A stretch of 64,000 nt of DNA, taken from Apostichopus japonicus (Eukaryota; Echinodermata; Holothuroidea; Aspidochirotida; Stichopodidae). The notes below the pieces were generated by a model, which searched no databases, was not told the origin of the DNA, and saw nothing but the letters and a program-made list of their open reading frames with translations. The position numbers and the translations under genes are program-made. The DNA lies in NCBI RefSeq assembly GCF_037975245.1, contig NC_092579.1:3310001-3374000 (forward strand), written 5' to 3'. Of this stretch, positions 1 through 12,291 are shown in pieces (the stretch's first letter is position 1; each line of letters starts with the position of its first letter).

Positions 1-61
1 GCTCCATGCTACGTACATACTATAGCGTTGGCTGCAAGGATAGTTACGTACTGCATACTTA

Positions 62-155
62 TGTGAAAGTTCCCATGATACTAACGTGCACACATGTGAT
101 GGAGGTACCCATGTTACTTACATTCATACTGTGACGGAGGTTCCCAGGATATATT
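62..155. repeat. Degenerate tandem repeat, about 33-35 bp unit
   Basis: Three imperfect units begin with TGTGAAAG, TGTGATGG and TGTGACGG, each followed by a GTTCCCA- or GTACCCA-like core. The copies are too diverged to be a recent array. No coding role is visible. Confidence 0.5.
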
Positions 156-1327
156 GTACAAAAGTATCCAGTTTCCGTCAGCTTCTTTCAGTGTCGTATA
201 GCTCAATTGAATCGAGTTTGGTGGTATGGGATCTTTCAATAAAAAACGGACATTTTTAAAACGCGTTAAAGTTATTAAAATTTTGTCTGAGAAAAAAATT
301 CTTACATATACGTTCCGCGTTATAAGAAAATACAATGTGCAATAATACGTCACCACGGAAGGGACTGGCTGGCCAGTGAATATATACAATGTCTCAGAGA
401 ACCACATGGTCATTAATTGGTATTATTTCATATGTTTGTTTTTTTGTCATTTAGTACCGGTATTCATTTTGTATTATGTTACCGCTATAGCAATCTATGG
501 AGCAACCAAGAACCGTTGATGTTGACTACCAGACGAAGTCTAGGCGTAAAGCTTGGCAACTATACCACAATAAACAGCAATCGAACATCATATGTTATCG
601 ACTAAATTGTAGTATCAGAACAATCACAGTATCAAGAACAACTATGGCTAACCAAGCACCAAACCATCAAACTCAGTTGTAGAACGATCATTAAAATCGA
701 TCGTATACTTAGAGTTCAGGAAATGGCCCACCCATTCAGCTCATAGGCCCCCCCCCACCCCTAGTAGGTCCCTCTTTGACATGTAAAACAAATCACGATA
801 GCACAAACCTAACATTGAATTTGCACCTAAATTTCCCATCTGGCCTCACCTCAGCATGTATAGGCTAAGGCTAACATCAGAATGCCCTAGCGTGCTTTGA
901 TATCTTTACTTCAGTGTAAAGCAATGACCAAAGCAAAGCTTTTTATCTAATTTCCCTTGATCTCGAACTAAAGAATGTTTAGATGCAACTTACAAGCCTG
1001 GGCAGTGTCATTTCCGGCAATATGGGAGCATTTTGTGGCAAAATTTCTCTTGCTACACTACGCGTCAACCGGTGTTGGTTGTCCGCTTAGATTGAGTCAT
1101 CATGGCCCCTTTAAAGAAATGACCCACCCAAAATACAACATGCAACAACAATGCAACACGCAATATTTCAACATGCAACAATGCAATATATCAACAATTC
1201 AATGTAATTATTTCTTGATGTTTCTCAACTTGCATCTTGGGGATTCCACCAAGGCTACGGCCCTAACCTTTGATTAACAATTCAGAGACAGTTTCATAGA
1301 AAGCAAATCTTAGAACTTACTACATAC
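156..1327. other. No gene recognised
   Basis: Open frames here are short and resemble no family I know. The stretch holds a C-tract followed by ACCCC near 751-765 and a small array rich in CAACATG/CAATGC at about 1130-1205. If the candidate exon at 1328-1427 is real, this stretch would be part of its first intron. Confidence 0.5.
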
Positions 1328-1427
1328 CTGCATCTGTGCATTGTTGGTATTCTATTCCAGGTAGAAACGCATCGCCAGATTTGCATACAATCATCGCGAT
1401 GTACATTATCATCAAGGAAGTCTTCAT
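1328..1427 (-). CDS. Candidate first coding exon of a secreted protein (signal peptide)
   Basis: On the minus strand an ATG at 1427 opens a 33-codon frame beginning MKTSLMIMYIAMIVC, which looks like a signal peptide: one basic residue, a hydrophobic core, then a small-residue region (KSGDA) where cleavage could occur. The mature part would begin near FLPGIEYQQC. The frame runs into CAG|gtatgt, a good 5' splice site at 1327-1326, so the exon would end in phase 1, common for extracellular proteins. I could not identify the next exon in the remaining 1.3 kb, so the gene would continue outside the window. The family is unknown. The call rests only on signal-peptide character and the donor site, and a chance open frame is a real alternative. 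Confidence 0.4.
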
Positions 1428-1577
1428 ATTGGCTTTAGTCTCATATTGACAACAACAAAAAATGAACGAAAGGATTTACGAAAGAGATGGGTGTGGAAAA
1501 TATGATCTGTGATCCGTGGGTGATATGTGTTAAGGATTCTTAAAAGAAAATAGAATAATAGTGTCGGAGGAGCCACA

Positions 1578-3135
1578 TTTCATTTCATTTCATTTATTTA
1601 TTTGTTTATCACAATTCAATAAAATGTGAATATAAATATAAAGTAACAATAATACAAAGAGTTGTGAAAGGAAGTGCTCTAAAAAAAAAATTATGGCTTA
1701 ACGGGTAGAGCAAGGGTCCATGTTAGTTGTTTTTTTTTATAGAGTGGAAGTGAGCTTATAGATTTCAAATTATCTGATAGGGAATTCCAAACAGTTATCG
1801 AACGGTTTCGTACATTTAATAGGGCATTGTTTGTTTTGCAGGGTTAACAACGTATGCTGTGAGTTTTGTCTAGTTCTGCAGTTGTGCACCTGATAATTAT
1901 GTTCAAAGAAACTGTTGAATGAAGATGGTACATTCCTTTGTGTTAATTCTGTAAAAGCAAAAGTAGCAAGATTTTTCGGAATTAGATCTGATAATTAAAA
2001 TAATTTTCAGTGAAGAAATTACTTACTGGTGTTCTCACGCTGAGGTGCGTTCCCAATATGGCGAATAGCTCGCTAATGTAAGACTTTAGTTAAGTCCGAT
2101 CAGAAGAATAGCTGCCCGACCAAATGGTGGAACAATATGAAAGATGCGGAAGAATTAATGTGTTGTAAAAAGTTCTATTACGCGGTAAATAGTTCTTAAT
2201 TTTTGAAATATTACCAACAGCTCTGGCTACAGTTATGGAAATTGAATGAATATGGTTTCGCCAAGTATGATTTGAATCAATTGTGATTCCCAGAAATTTA
2301 GCATTGTCGACTTTGTTGATGTTGATATTATTCAAGATCTCTAAATCCCACTTTTGCTACACATACCAAATACAACAAACTTTGTTTTATTAATATTTAT
2401 AGATAATTTATTGGCTTTGAACCATTCATTGAAATGGTTTAATTCGTTATTAATTTTATCCTGAACAAGTTTAGCATCTTCCACGGTGAAGAAAATATAT
2501 TCATCAGCAAAGAAGAGTACTGATGTATCCTGGTATATGTGATTTATGTCATTGACTTATAAAATGAAGATTAATGGTCCGAAAATGGAAACCTTGTGGT
2601 ACTCCACAATTTATCTGTAGGGGGGGGGGGGGGGCAGAGCTATTATTATTAAATGAGGTGAACTGATGTCTATTTGAAATGTAACTATTGAACCAGGAAT
2701 GTGCTGTACCTCTGATACCATAATAAGAGAGCTTTGTTAGGAGAATCAATTGTGTCAAACGCCTAAGGTCAAGGAAGATTCCAACTGAGGTTTTTATTTA
2801 TTTATCTAAAGCATGAGAGATTTACAGCATCAATGAGACCTAGCTCGGTTGAGTGACCAGGACGAAACCATATTGTCTGTTATATAGGATGTTATTTTCT
2901 TCCAAGAAGTTGTGAATACGATTAAGCATAAGGCGCTCAAGGATTTCAGAGAAGCTTGGTGAAACGGAAATTGGACGATAATTTTCCAAAATGTCTTTTA
3001 TCACTTTTATATTTTATAGATGGGAATCACTTTTGCAGTTAATCGCTTGTCTGGGAAAACACCTGTACAAAAAGATATGTTAAATATATGACAAAGATGG
3101 TCATTCCACATATGTAACATATTTTCTATCATGAC
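1578..3135 (-). mobile_element. 5'-truncated non-LTR retrotransposon (CR1/Jockey-like), decayed
   Basis: Minus-strand translation in several frames gives reverse transcriptase segments in order: FPDKRLTAKVIPIYK (about 3060-3015), NYRPISVSPSFSEILERL (about 2990-2935), an AHSWFNSYISNR segment with CGVPQG (2549-2758), and the C-terminal FLGITIDSNHTW...LPHLSYC region (2090-2335). The metal-binding box near 2500 reads FADE rather than FADD, so one catalytic Asp is lost. Stops and frameshifts separate all segments. The 3' end is at about 1578-1600, where repeated ATTTC/AAATG units form a short tandem tail, as in the CR1/L2 group. Endonuclease and 5' parts are absent. The clade is inferred from short motifs only. 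Confidence 0.8.
2090..2335 (-). pseudogene. Reverse transcriptase C-terminal fragment
   Basis: The 81-codon frame carries KFLGITIDSNHTWRNHI and, further on, LPRNRTFYNTLILPHLSYC. This is the pattern following the RT palm in CR1/Jockey-type polymerases (VKYLGVxID...W..HI; LY.SLIxPHLxYC). It is part of the decayed element at 1578-3135 and is not an independent gene. Confidence 0.8.
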
Positions 3136-3904
3136 AATACACCAATGCTTTCAAAATTTAAACTGCTTCTTAAAAGACCAATTGTTCTTCCGCTTGCTCT
3201 GAGGGACGTCATTGTTGTCAACCTTCCGCTATAGGATGCACACAGTGTGCTAGCTTATGTCACACGCGGAAGCGATAGGAAGTGTGAATCCCCTCTTGGA
3301 ACTCACTAATGCTTTGAACTCACCGTACTTATATTGAATCAAGTGATAAGCACCCTGAACGCAACAACGCATAGGCATATTCAGTTACAAACTACCTATA
3401 CTAACTGTGCCAGCCCACTATAGAAGTCGACGCACTTAAATTTAGACTTTGTCATTGTTACGTACACGATCATGAAATACATATCTCCACAGAGCATCAA
3501 GACACATATAGGTTTATGAACTTATGGGAGACACATTGACTACCTTATATGGGATGACAAACTACTTATATAATTTCCTACTTGTTTAGCACTGGCCAAG
3601 AAGCTGCTAATATATAGTACTTGACAAAATATTTTTGTAACAGACTGTGCTAATGAAAACATTGTTACTTCAGACAGCAAGTGACTGACGCCTAAACATA
3701 AACAAATTTTACTTGTAATTGGCCTATACCTAGGTTATAGGTCTATAAAGAGCTTGCAATCTTACCCTTAAATCAGCAAATTTTGTAACTTGTATTTGGC
3801 CCACTGTTCCGAAGCTTATTTATTCCATAGGAAGTTCCATTATGCTTTATTTTCCTGAAAAACCTCCGAAATTTGTTTCCATGATCCTTAATCTTTGTGC
3901 GATG
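3136..3904. other. No gene or repeat recognised
   Basis: AT-rich sequence between two LINE fragments. I see no convincing open frame, tRNA-like box pair or tandem array here. Confidence 0.5.
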
Positions 3905-5590
3905 TTTGAGTTTGAGTATATTTGCACACAATAAAAGAGGAGTAGTACAAAATCAAGATCAAACAAGGTGGTGGAGGAGGACTGAAAAAGCACTAGCTTG
4001 TACGAGCAGTCCCCTTTAAACAGTTAAACAGTACAGATAAACACGATACAACAATTAAGGAAAAGAGCAAAGAAAAAAACAAAGGTATTTAACAACTTAA
4101 AAGCAATAATGATTTACAAAACACAAAGATAATTAACGACTTACAAGCAATAATGATTTAGAAGGTGATCCTTAACCTTGTTTTAATGGAAAATATACTT
4201 ATTGTGGCTTTTATATTGTTATCTAGTATTTTCCAAAGTTTAACGCCACTGTTTATAAAAAATCGATGGGCAATATTATCACAAGAAAGAATTGTGCAAA
4301 AATCGTGAGATGACCTTGTGTTTATAAGAATGGAATTTATTGTTATAATTTTAACAACTATCAAACTTAAGCGGTATGAGCCGCTTCATATATATACTTG
4401 AACATGAAAACAGTCATCTGTAAATTTTAGATATTAAAAATATTACGAATCCTTTGAGTGAAGAAAAGGGATTTTGGTTGGTGAACGATAATGAGAGTTA
4501 GTCAAATTACGAACGGCTCTTTTTTGTAAAATATTTAAGTGATTCAAGTAAGAAGAGTGTTTCCCCATATAACATTACAATAGGATAGTTGCGAATGAAT
4601 AAGTGAATCATACAAGGATTTAATGATATTAGATGGGACGATATAGCTGATTTTATACAAAATACCAATTACTCTTGAAATTTTAGAACAAAGAACTTCG
4701 ATTTTTTTCCTTTATTAACTAGGACAATTTTATTACAATCAATGAATAGCTGAAAAACCATGAAACTGGTTTAACAAAAAAAAATATTGAATAATTATTT
4801 GTTGGTTTGTACCATAATGAAACCATTTTTAGCTCAGTGTTTACTATACGTGTCCCGGATATGAGGTCTTTATGTTTATAACGGATACTAATGTCGTCTG
4901 CAAATAAGATAAAGGAGAGTACAGATGAGCAGTTACACAAATTATTTATGTAAACAAGAAATAGCAGAGGTCCAAGACTGGAGCTTTGCGGTACACCACA
5001 ATTGATATTTTGAAAACTGTTATTTTGACTGTTTTTTTTTATCTAAAAAATATCTATTAAACCAATTAAACGCAAGTCCCCGAGTGCCATAATGGTTCAG
5101 TTTACTAAGAAACATTATGTGATCCACATTGGCAAATGCTTTGGATAGATCTAAAAAAAATACCAATACTAATTTCTTTGTCATTAAAACCATCTGTGAT
5201 ATACTTCACAATGTTGCTCACTGCCGTGAAGGTGGAAATGTATTTGCGAAAGCCAAACTGGTAAGAGAAGAGTATACTATTCTTATTCAGAAAACGTATC
5301 AACCTGGCATACATGATACGTTCTAGGAGCTTTGAGATAGCTGATAAGATGGATATAGGACGGTAGTTGGAGAGGACAGAAGTATCTCCAATCTTAAAGA
5401 CTGGGGTAACTCTAGCTTCTTTCATTCTAATGGGTAATATACCGGAAGATAAAGAAAGATTGCATATAAATGTAAGTGGTATTACTAAATTTGGGCAGGC
5501 AGCTTGAAGTATTTTAATAGAGATACCGTCCGGCTCTGATGAGGAACCTTTTTTAGTTGGCTTAATATACTGGGTATTTCGTAGCAATTA
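3905..5590 (-). mobile_element. 5'-truncated non-LTR retrotransposon (second CR1/Jockey-like copy)
   Basis: The minus strand carries an RT start (EPDGISIKIL... VTPVFKIGDTSVLSNYRPIS ... FSYQFGFRK, 5105-5587), the palm box FADDISIRY (near 4880), and a C-terminal tail with NTRSSHDFC and GVKLWKILDNNIK (4158-4364). The 3' region ends near 3905 in a short ACTCAA repeat. The frames are broken by indels and stops. The RT sequence differs from the 1578-3135 copy, so the two are separate insertions. Nothing upstream of the RT is present, so the element is 5'-truncated, which is usual for target-primed insertion. Confidence 0.8.
5105..5587 (-). pseudogene. Reverse transcriptase N-terminal half
   Basis: The 160-codon frame covers RT motifs 0-2: the PDGIS/LQAACP region, KEARVTPVFKIGD, SNYRPISILSAISKLLERI and YQFGFRK. 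It loses frame before the first palm aspartate, so it cannot encode an active enzyme. The ATG is incidental; no upstream ORF is attached. Confidence 0.8.
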
Positions 5591-6820
5591 GTTGGAGAAA
5601 CATACATTGAATCAGGAACAGGATTACTCAGGAAACCGGAGAAAGATGCATCTACAAGGGGAATTCGATGAGCTAACTTGTCAGAAGTTAGGTATAGACA
5701 GTGGCATCTCTTTGCTGCTTATATGGCCCTTCCACATCTGTGTCACCATCGAGTGTACAAAGCCTTACAAGACGCAAATATTTATTCAGCCCCTCGTTAA
5801 CCTGTTGGGTCCCTGCCTCTAATTGTTGCTACCCCCCCCCCCCCCACACACACACACACAGCTCATAGTACATGACCGATTGCCCTGGTGTGATGTCGGT
5901 GGAGTAAGTGCTGGTTGGTTTCCAATTAGATCGTACCAATATATTAACTTTCCATAGGCTAACAGAACCTTCTTCTTGAAACTCTTAAATATGGTACATT
6001 ACAACGGCGTGAAATCGTTTGCCCCTTTTCAAATGTCGTTGAAGCTAATAACCATTACCAACAACAAACAATGTTTAATCACACTAATGTAAATAGAGTA
6101 CTAATTAAATGATTATTAAACATTACTTTTAAGACTGATAACACGTTTCCCTAATGGCGATCAGTATACGAGTATCCAAATACAAATGCTACTAATTATA
6201 ATAATGCGTTTTATGTTATTGGAAGGATTTTGGTGTTGACGATTAGAAATATCTACCAAGGCCGGTATAATTAATCATATCGATGTAATAAACTGCACCA
6301 AAATATAAACATGAATTCATCAAAATCTGGTAAGAATAAAGGTTTGGACACATAATATGCCTATGCCCCTGTCGCTATCAACTGGAGTATATAACCATAT
6401 TATTAACAAAGTATAAATATATTCAGTTTAAAAGTACTTTTACTCGTCATCATAAGTGACATAAGTGTCTCAGATGACTGACTTACACTATGTTTATATA
6501 ATACTCAGAATTGAACAGATTAAAAGGGAAAAATAAGATAAAACACTTGACAACTTATGGTCTTACCTTTTTATACGTCAGTGAAGATATGTTACTCTGA
6601 CATGCACTACGATGCTATACTATAGCTATATAGTTAGTGTTGCTAACTGTTAGTCTCTGTACTTCTTAGATTAGCAAGAAAAGACCACAGTTATGGTCGG
6701 AAATAGTTAGCTTTACAATTTCCCCTGGCAGACTCAGCTCTACGTTTGTTTCCGATCAAGCTTTATCACAGTACGAATTTTCTGTTGAAAACGTCATTGT
6801 ATGTTAAGTATATTGAAGCA
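5591..6820. other. No gene recognised; C-tract and CA repeat
   Basis: AT-rich intergenic sequence. A run of C followed by (CA)n lies at about 5831-5862. No convincing coding frame is present. Confidence 0.5.
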
Positions 6821-6834
6821 ATGACCTTAACTTC
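6821..6834. repeat. Left target-site duplication of LINE at 6835-10137
   Basis: ATGACCTTAACTTC, identical to 10138-10151. The 14-bp direct repeat brackets the element exactly. Confidence 0.9.
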
Positions 6835-6875
6835 CCCCAGTCAGTAAGGTACAGTTTGCCTGCTCCTTTGGGTGC

Positions 6876-7946
6876 ATGGAGCTTAGAGTGCTTGCGCTTG
6901 ACAAGCGGACTGTATACAGTGTACCTAACACCATAAGAAACATTACAAAGAAGTTTCCAGCACTTCGACTAGCAAGCTGGAATGTCAGAACAATGATGCC
7001 AGGTTTTTCTGACGAACTACTGCAGATTTTCGACAACCGCAAGACAGCAGTTATTGATGCTGAGGTCTCCAGACTGACTGTGGACATCGCAGAACTCCAA
7101 GAGACCAGACTCGCTGATGATGGAGTATTACAAGAGAAAGAGTACACCTTCTTCTGGAAGGGAAAGAAGCAAGACGAGAGGCGTTAGTACGGGGTTGGTT
7201 TCGCTGTCAAAAGAACTCTCCTACCGATGATAGAACCACCAACAGCTGGCTCTGAGAGACTGCTTAAACTCCGCGTCAACACCACAACTGGTCCAGTCAA
7301 CCTTGTGTCTGCTTATGCCCCCACCCTCGCCTCCAACCCACATGCAAAAGACCAGTTGGACAAACTCATTGGACAAATATCGCAGAATGAAGACCTCTTC
7401 CTCCTGGGAGATTTCAACGCTAGAGTTGGCACCAACCACCAAGTATGGCCAACATGCCTTGGTCACCATGGCATTGGGAAGCTAAACGAGATTAGTCAGC
7501 GACTGCTGGAGCTATGCTGTGCCAAGCGGCTTTGTATTACAAAAACTTATTTCAAGCACAAAGATAAACACAGAGTCTCGTGGATGCATCCCAGATCGAA
7601 GAAATGGCATCAACTCGACCTAGTAGTTGCCCGAAGAAATCGCATCCAAGATGTAAACTCCACTCGGAGCTATCATAGTGCTGACTGTGACACTGATCAC
7701 TCCCTCGTCATCAGCAAGGTTATTCTAAAGCCAAAGAGGCTGCACCATTCAAAGCCGAAAGGTCTCTCGAAGATCAACATCGCCCACACCGGAGATGCAG
7801 AGAGAACACAAGAATTCATCTCTCTGGTCAGTGACATCCGCCCTGCCGATCCGGAGGAATCTGCGGAATCCAGGTGGCACCATCTCAGCTCTACCATCCA
7901 TAAGTCTGCAATCCAAGCATATGGGATAAAAAAGAAGGAATACTGA
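6876..7946 (+). pseudogene. LINE endonuclease domain (APE family), one in-frame stop
   Basis: The frame starts at ATG 6876 and reads through to 7946 except for a TAG at 7185-7187. APE-type motifs are visible: ASWNVRTM (about 6972), AELQETR (about 7090; catalytic Glu), YGVGFAVK just after the stop, LVSAYAP (about 7307), LLGDFNARVG (about 7400; catalytic Asp/Asn) and a C-terminal DCDTDHSLVISK (about 7690; Asp-His pair). These residues make up the nicking site of LINE endonucleases and all look intact. The same frame continues beyond the stop, so a single base change accounts for that break. A further indel ends the frame near 7940. Confidence 0.88.
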
Positions 7947-8012
7947 CTGGTATGATGCCAATCTGTCTGTTATGGAAGCGGCAACTACAGCCAAACGACA
8001 GGCTCTCATCAA

Positions 8013-10083
8013 ATGGAAGCAGAACTCCAGTACTCGAACTTGAGCTCTCTGAGGAAGGCAAGATGTGAAAGCCAAGCATTCGCTAGAAAATGTGCAAACG
8101 ACTATTGGCTTCAGCTATGCTCATCCATTGAACAAGCATCTGCCACGGGTAACATCAGAGTTATGTATGAGGGCATTAAGAAAGCCACTGGCCCAGCTGC
8201 GAAGAAAACAGCCCCGCTGAAAGCTAAATCAGGTCAAGTCATTACAGACCGCAGAAAACAGATGGAAAGATGGGTGGAGCACTACTCTGAGCTCTACTCT
8301 ACAGAGAACACCGTTTCAGAGGAAGCCATCAACAACATTCCAGCTCTACCAACCCTGGACGACTCGACAAAGAGCCCACCACATCAGAACTTGAAAAAGC
8401 CATCAATGGCTTGGCGAGTGGTAAAGCCCCAGGAAATAATGCCATCCCTCCCGAGATCATCAAGAAAGGGAAACCAGCGCTCTTGCCCCATCTTTACAAA
8501 CTCCTCTGTCTCTGCTGGAAGGAAGGTGAGGGACCGCAAGACATGAGAGATGCCAGGATCGTAACTCTTTTCAAGAAAAAAGGTGACCGGAGCGATTGTA
8601 ACAACTATCGCGGAATCTCCCTCCTAAGCATTGTTGGCAAGCTGTTCGCCAGAGTTGCACTGAACCGACTGCAGACATTATCGGATCGTTTTCTACCCAG
8701 AATCACAGTGTGGCTTCCGTTCCGGCAGATCCATCACCGACATGATCTTTTCCGTGAGACAGTTACAGTTGCAGGGAGCAACGTCAACCATTGTACCTAG
8801 CATTTGTTGACCTAACCAGGGCCTTTCTCGTCAGCCGCAGCGGAATCTTCAAATTGTTACAAAGGATCGGCTGTCCACCAATACTCCTCAGCATCATAAT
8901 GTCATTCCACAACAACATGAAGGGCACTGTGAGCTTCGATGGCGATACATCCACACCCTTCAAGATCTTCAGCGGTGTCAAGCAGGGTTGTGTGCTCGCT
9001 CCGACACTCTTCTGCATCTTTCCTCCCTCCTGCTGACCTACGCATTCCAGTCCTCCTCTGGTGATGTTTACATCCGCACCCGGTATGATGGCAAGCTGTA
9101 TAATTTGGCCCGATTGCGTGCAAAGACCAAAATAACCCGTGTCTCGATAAGGGAAATGCTGTTCGCCGATGACGCAGCCCTTGTCAGTCACACCAATGAT
9201 GGCCTTCAGCGACTCATGGATCAATTCGCCTATGCTTGCAAAGAATTTGCATTGACCATCAGTATCAAGAAAACAGAGGTCATGACACAGGATGCGCCCA
9301 TCCCTCCCACCATATCAGTCAACGATTCCAGGCTTGAAACAGTTGACAACTTCAGATACCTGGGCTCTATAATATCGAGTAATGTGAGTCTGGACGCTGA
9401 GATTAATGCTCGCATTGGTAATGCAGCTGCAGTGATGTCCAAGCTTCAGAATAGAGTGTGGGAAAACAAAAAATTGACACTAAACACCAAGATGAAAGTC
9501 TACCAGGCTTGTGTCCTCAGCACCCTCCTCTACGGTAGCGAAACCTGGACTACACTTGCCAAGCAAGAAAAAAAGGTGAATGTCTTCCACGTGAGATGTC
9601 TTCGCAAGATATTGGGCATTACATGGGAAGACAAAGTCACCAACAGCGAGGTCCTCAGCAAGGCGAAGCTATCAACCATCTTTGCAATGCTCAGTGAACG
9701 CCGCCTGCGCTGGCTTGGTCATGTCCAGCGAATGGAGAAGGTTGTATCCCAAAGGACCTCTTGTATTGACAGCTGGAATGTGGCTCCCGTCCCAGAGGCC
9801 GCCCCCATCTACGTTACAGGGTCTCGTGTAAGAGAGATCTTCAGTCAGCAAACATCGACATCAACAGCTGGGAGGTCTTAGCATCACAGCGCTCAGCCTG
9901 GCGTTTTGCCCTTAAATCAGGAATACACAGAGCTGAGGAAGACCGTTGCAAGAAGCGGGCATCCAAGCGAGAGAAGAGGAAGGCATTAGTCTCACCACCT
10001 GACACTAGTTTCATCTGCGACACCTGCACAAAAGACTGCCACTCCAGGGTGGCCTTTACAGTCATCGCAGATCGTGTTCTTTA
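8013..10083 (+). pseudogene. LINE reverse transcriptase and C-terminal cysteine finger, frameshifted
   Basis: Continuation of the polyprotein. A linker at 8013-8400 ends in SELYS...EEAINNIP. In the next frame come LASGKAPGNNAIPPEIIKKG (8411), ARIVTLFKKKGDRSDCNNYR and GISLLSIVGKLFARV. After shifts, AFVDLTRAF, GVKQGCVLAPTLF and the palm box LFADDAALVS (about 9160, both Asp present) follow. The thumb region has FRYLGSIISSNV, YGSETWT and RRLRWLGHVQRME. The tail near 10015-10050 reads CDTCTKDCHSRV, the start of a Cys finger that a frameshift destroys before its last ligands. At least six indels make it non-functional. Confidence 0.88.
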
Positions 10084-10137
10084 GCAGCAAGGCGCAACCC
10101 ATCGTCTTCTGAGACGGACGGAGGCCAATGCATGATG

Positions 10138-10151
10138 ATGACCTTAACTTC
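10138..10151. repeat. Right target-site duplication
   Basis: ATGACCTTAACTTC, a perfect copy of 6821-6834, directly after the CATGATG tail of the element. Confidence 0.9.
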
Positions 10152-12291
10152 TGGATTGGCTCGTTAAGTTTCTTTGCAGAACCGTATGGTAAACAGGATC
10201 TTGTAAAGAATTATGTAATTATGTAATATAGACATTGAAACTTTACGGTAATACGAACGATACCTACCCAAAAAATATATACTGTCACAATATCATTTTT
10301 GTTATTGTACTGCTTGTACTGTTCTAAAGTGATTTTCATGGTCTGATCTGGTAAGCGAAACATAGATATAGGACAAACATTAAAACTACTTTATATCCAT
10401 TTGACCCAGCCCCCCCCCCCACCTCTCCCCCAATCGGTACTAGTAAAGTCTCTCTCTCAGTTGTTGGTAATAAGAAAATTGTCTTCGATAGCAAAAATTT
10501 ACTACTTAATAACTGCATGCGAAGGATTAAGGTCCTACAAATCAAATGTTACAGAACTATAATTGCCCACATTAGGTCATATTAAGTACTTCCCTTATAT
10601 TCGTTAAAAGTGCTAAATACAGTTATCACTGTATTCAAACACACGTGGGAAGATTATCTGACATTTTAAACTTGTTCAAGTCTAAAAGGATTAATATGTT
10701 CATATGGTATAAGATTGGCTAAGCAATAGTTGCGGTAGATGTCTTTACATATGCCATATATATGCATACAATACCGGTAAGGTTTGCTTTGTTGTCATAG
10801 AAATTAATTTTTGCACCACTAAATGTTTCCGATGCCAACGACAGGTTTATCAGCAATATATACGTGTCATGAGTCATAAATAATATTTTTGCCTTTTTAA
10901 TAAGACAAACAAAAATGATGGTATGAATAACATGTCAATATTACACGTTCAAATGGGGAACTTAAATTACATGACTTAACATATTGCTTGGGTTTCCACG
11001 GGTGTACCTAAGGAGGAGTGGGGGGGGGGCGGATGGATTGATTGTCCTTTTGACCCTACCTAGCCCTCGACGTCCTAGCTTAAAAAATTACATCACGGTA
11101 TATACAATCCTACACCAACATCGAAATGAGTTTCATTGTAGTATTATAATAATTGACTATCTGTGAACAAGTAATTTTATATAATTGTTCTTTTTAAGTG
11201 GTGCAAAGTGGTGCAAAAAGAACCGAAAGTGCGCAACGAATGACTCATAAAAATCTTAGCCTATAGTTGAAGAAAAGTTTCAAACATTTAAGCGATACAA
11301 TGAAGGTGAACGCGTCCTAATACCAAACGTAGACCCACATCAGAAAGAAAAATGGCCGACTGGTCTCTGGTTGATTCTGAAGGTGTTATATCTGTCCAAA
11401 TACAAAGACATAGTCACCACACGAAAGTGCTTCAAATGTAGTAATCGGGAATTCAAAACTAAACCAAACGTGTTCAACTCGACAAACCACATCGTAGTGT
11501 TGAAGCTATTCGTCCTGATATGTTTACCTTAAATTTAGACCATAAACGTTCCAAGAAGAAAGAATCTTCACGAAGAAAGTGAACCCCCTTTGTCCTCTTG
11601 CATATAAATGAATAAATGTGACGTCTGCAGTTCTTTTTGGTGGCATTAAAATGGACAACCTCAACAGTACAGTTGAGAATATGTAGTGAGGAAGGTATCG
11701 GGGAGTGATATCATTATTTTCAAATATGCCAATTATTGTACTGTTTTGTTACCAATTTGAGGGTAATGGAAACCACCGTAACATCATTGTGACTATTGCA
11801 CTATTTATTTCAGTCGCCAGCATCATAGTAAGTCCTTATGAAGCTTTTTTTGAAGGATTTAAGATCCACAAATTATACACCGAATGATAGATGTGAGTTG
11901 GTTATGAATTTGATATTCATATCTGCAACGACCAATGGGATTAACGATCACACAGTAATTACTTTAGCTGAAAAATTAACGATTCTCGCAAAACTCGGGA
12001 ATCGATTTACATACTATACTCTTCAAACAAAGTTAAAATATCCCATAATTCTAGCCGACATCAACAACCCCGTCCCTCTAAAACTTTCAATTGTTTTCCA
12101 TTATACATTTTGATTGATTTAATTACTTAAACTGTAACACATAATATATTTACATATAAGTAATACAAGTGTATATTCGTTCAGCTACATGGTTATGTTG
12201 ATGTTGTTGTTGTTATTGATTCTGATTTTATTATCCAAACACCAGTTTCATTATTCTGTTGAATTTCTCCCTTCAAGGTGCTAAATTATAG
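10152..12291. other. No gene recognised
   Basis: AT-rich intergenic DNA with a C-tract near 10410, a G-tract near 11022 and a pair of GTGGTGCAAA-like words near 11205. Frames at 11705-12113 are short and resemble no known family. Confidence 0.45.

Larger units (their letters stand above)
6835..10137 (+). mobile_element. Near full-length APE-endonuclease/RT non-LTR retrotransposon, inactivated
   Basis: The 3.3-kb insertion is bounded by a perfect 14-bp target-site duplication. It contains in order an APE-type endonuclease, a reverse transcriptase and a C-terminal cysteine finger. The short CATGATG-like tail abuts the right duplication, as in RTE-like elements with simple-repeat tails. Proteins of this type are often annotated as craniofacial development protein 2-like plus jockey-type polymerase. 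The reading frame is broken by an in-frame TAG at 7185 and frameshifts near 7935, 8035, 8400, 8700, 8795, 9020, 9750 and 10055. Clean duplications with many coding lesions imply an insertion of intermediate age. RTE-related clade is inference. Confidence 0.9.
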
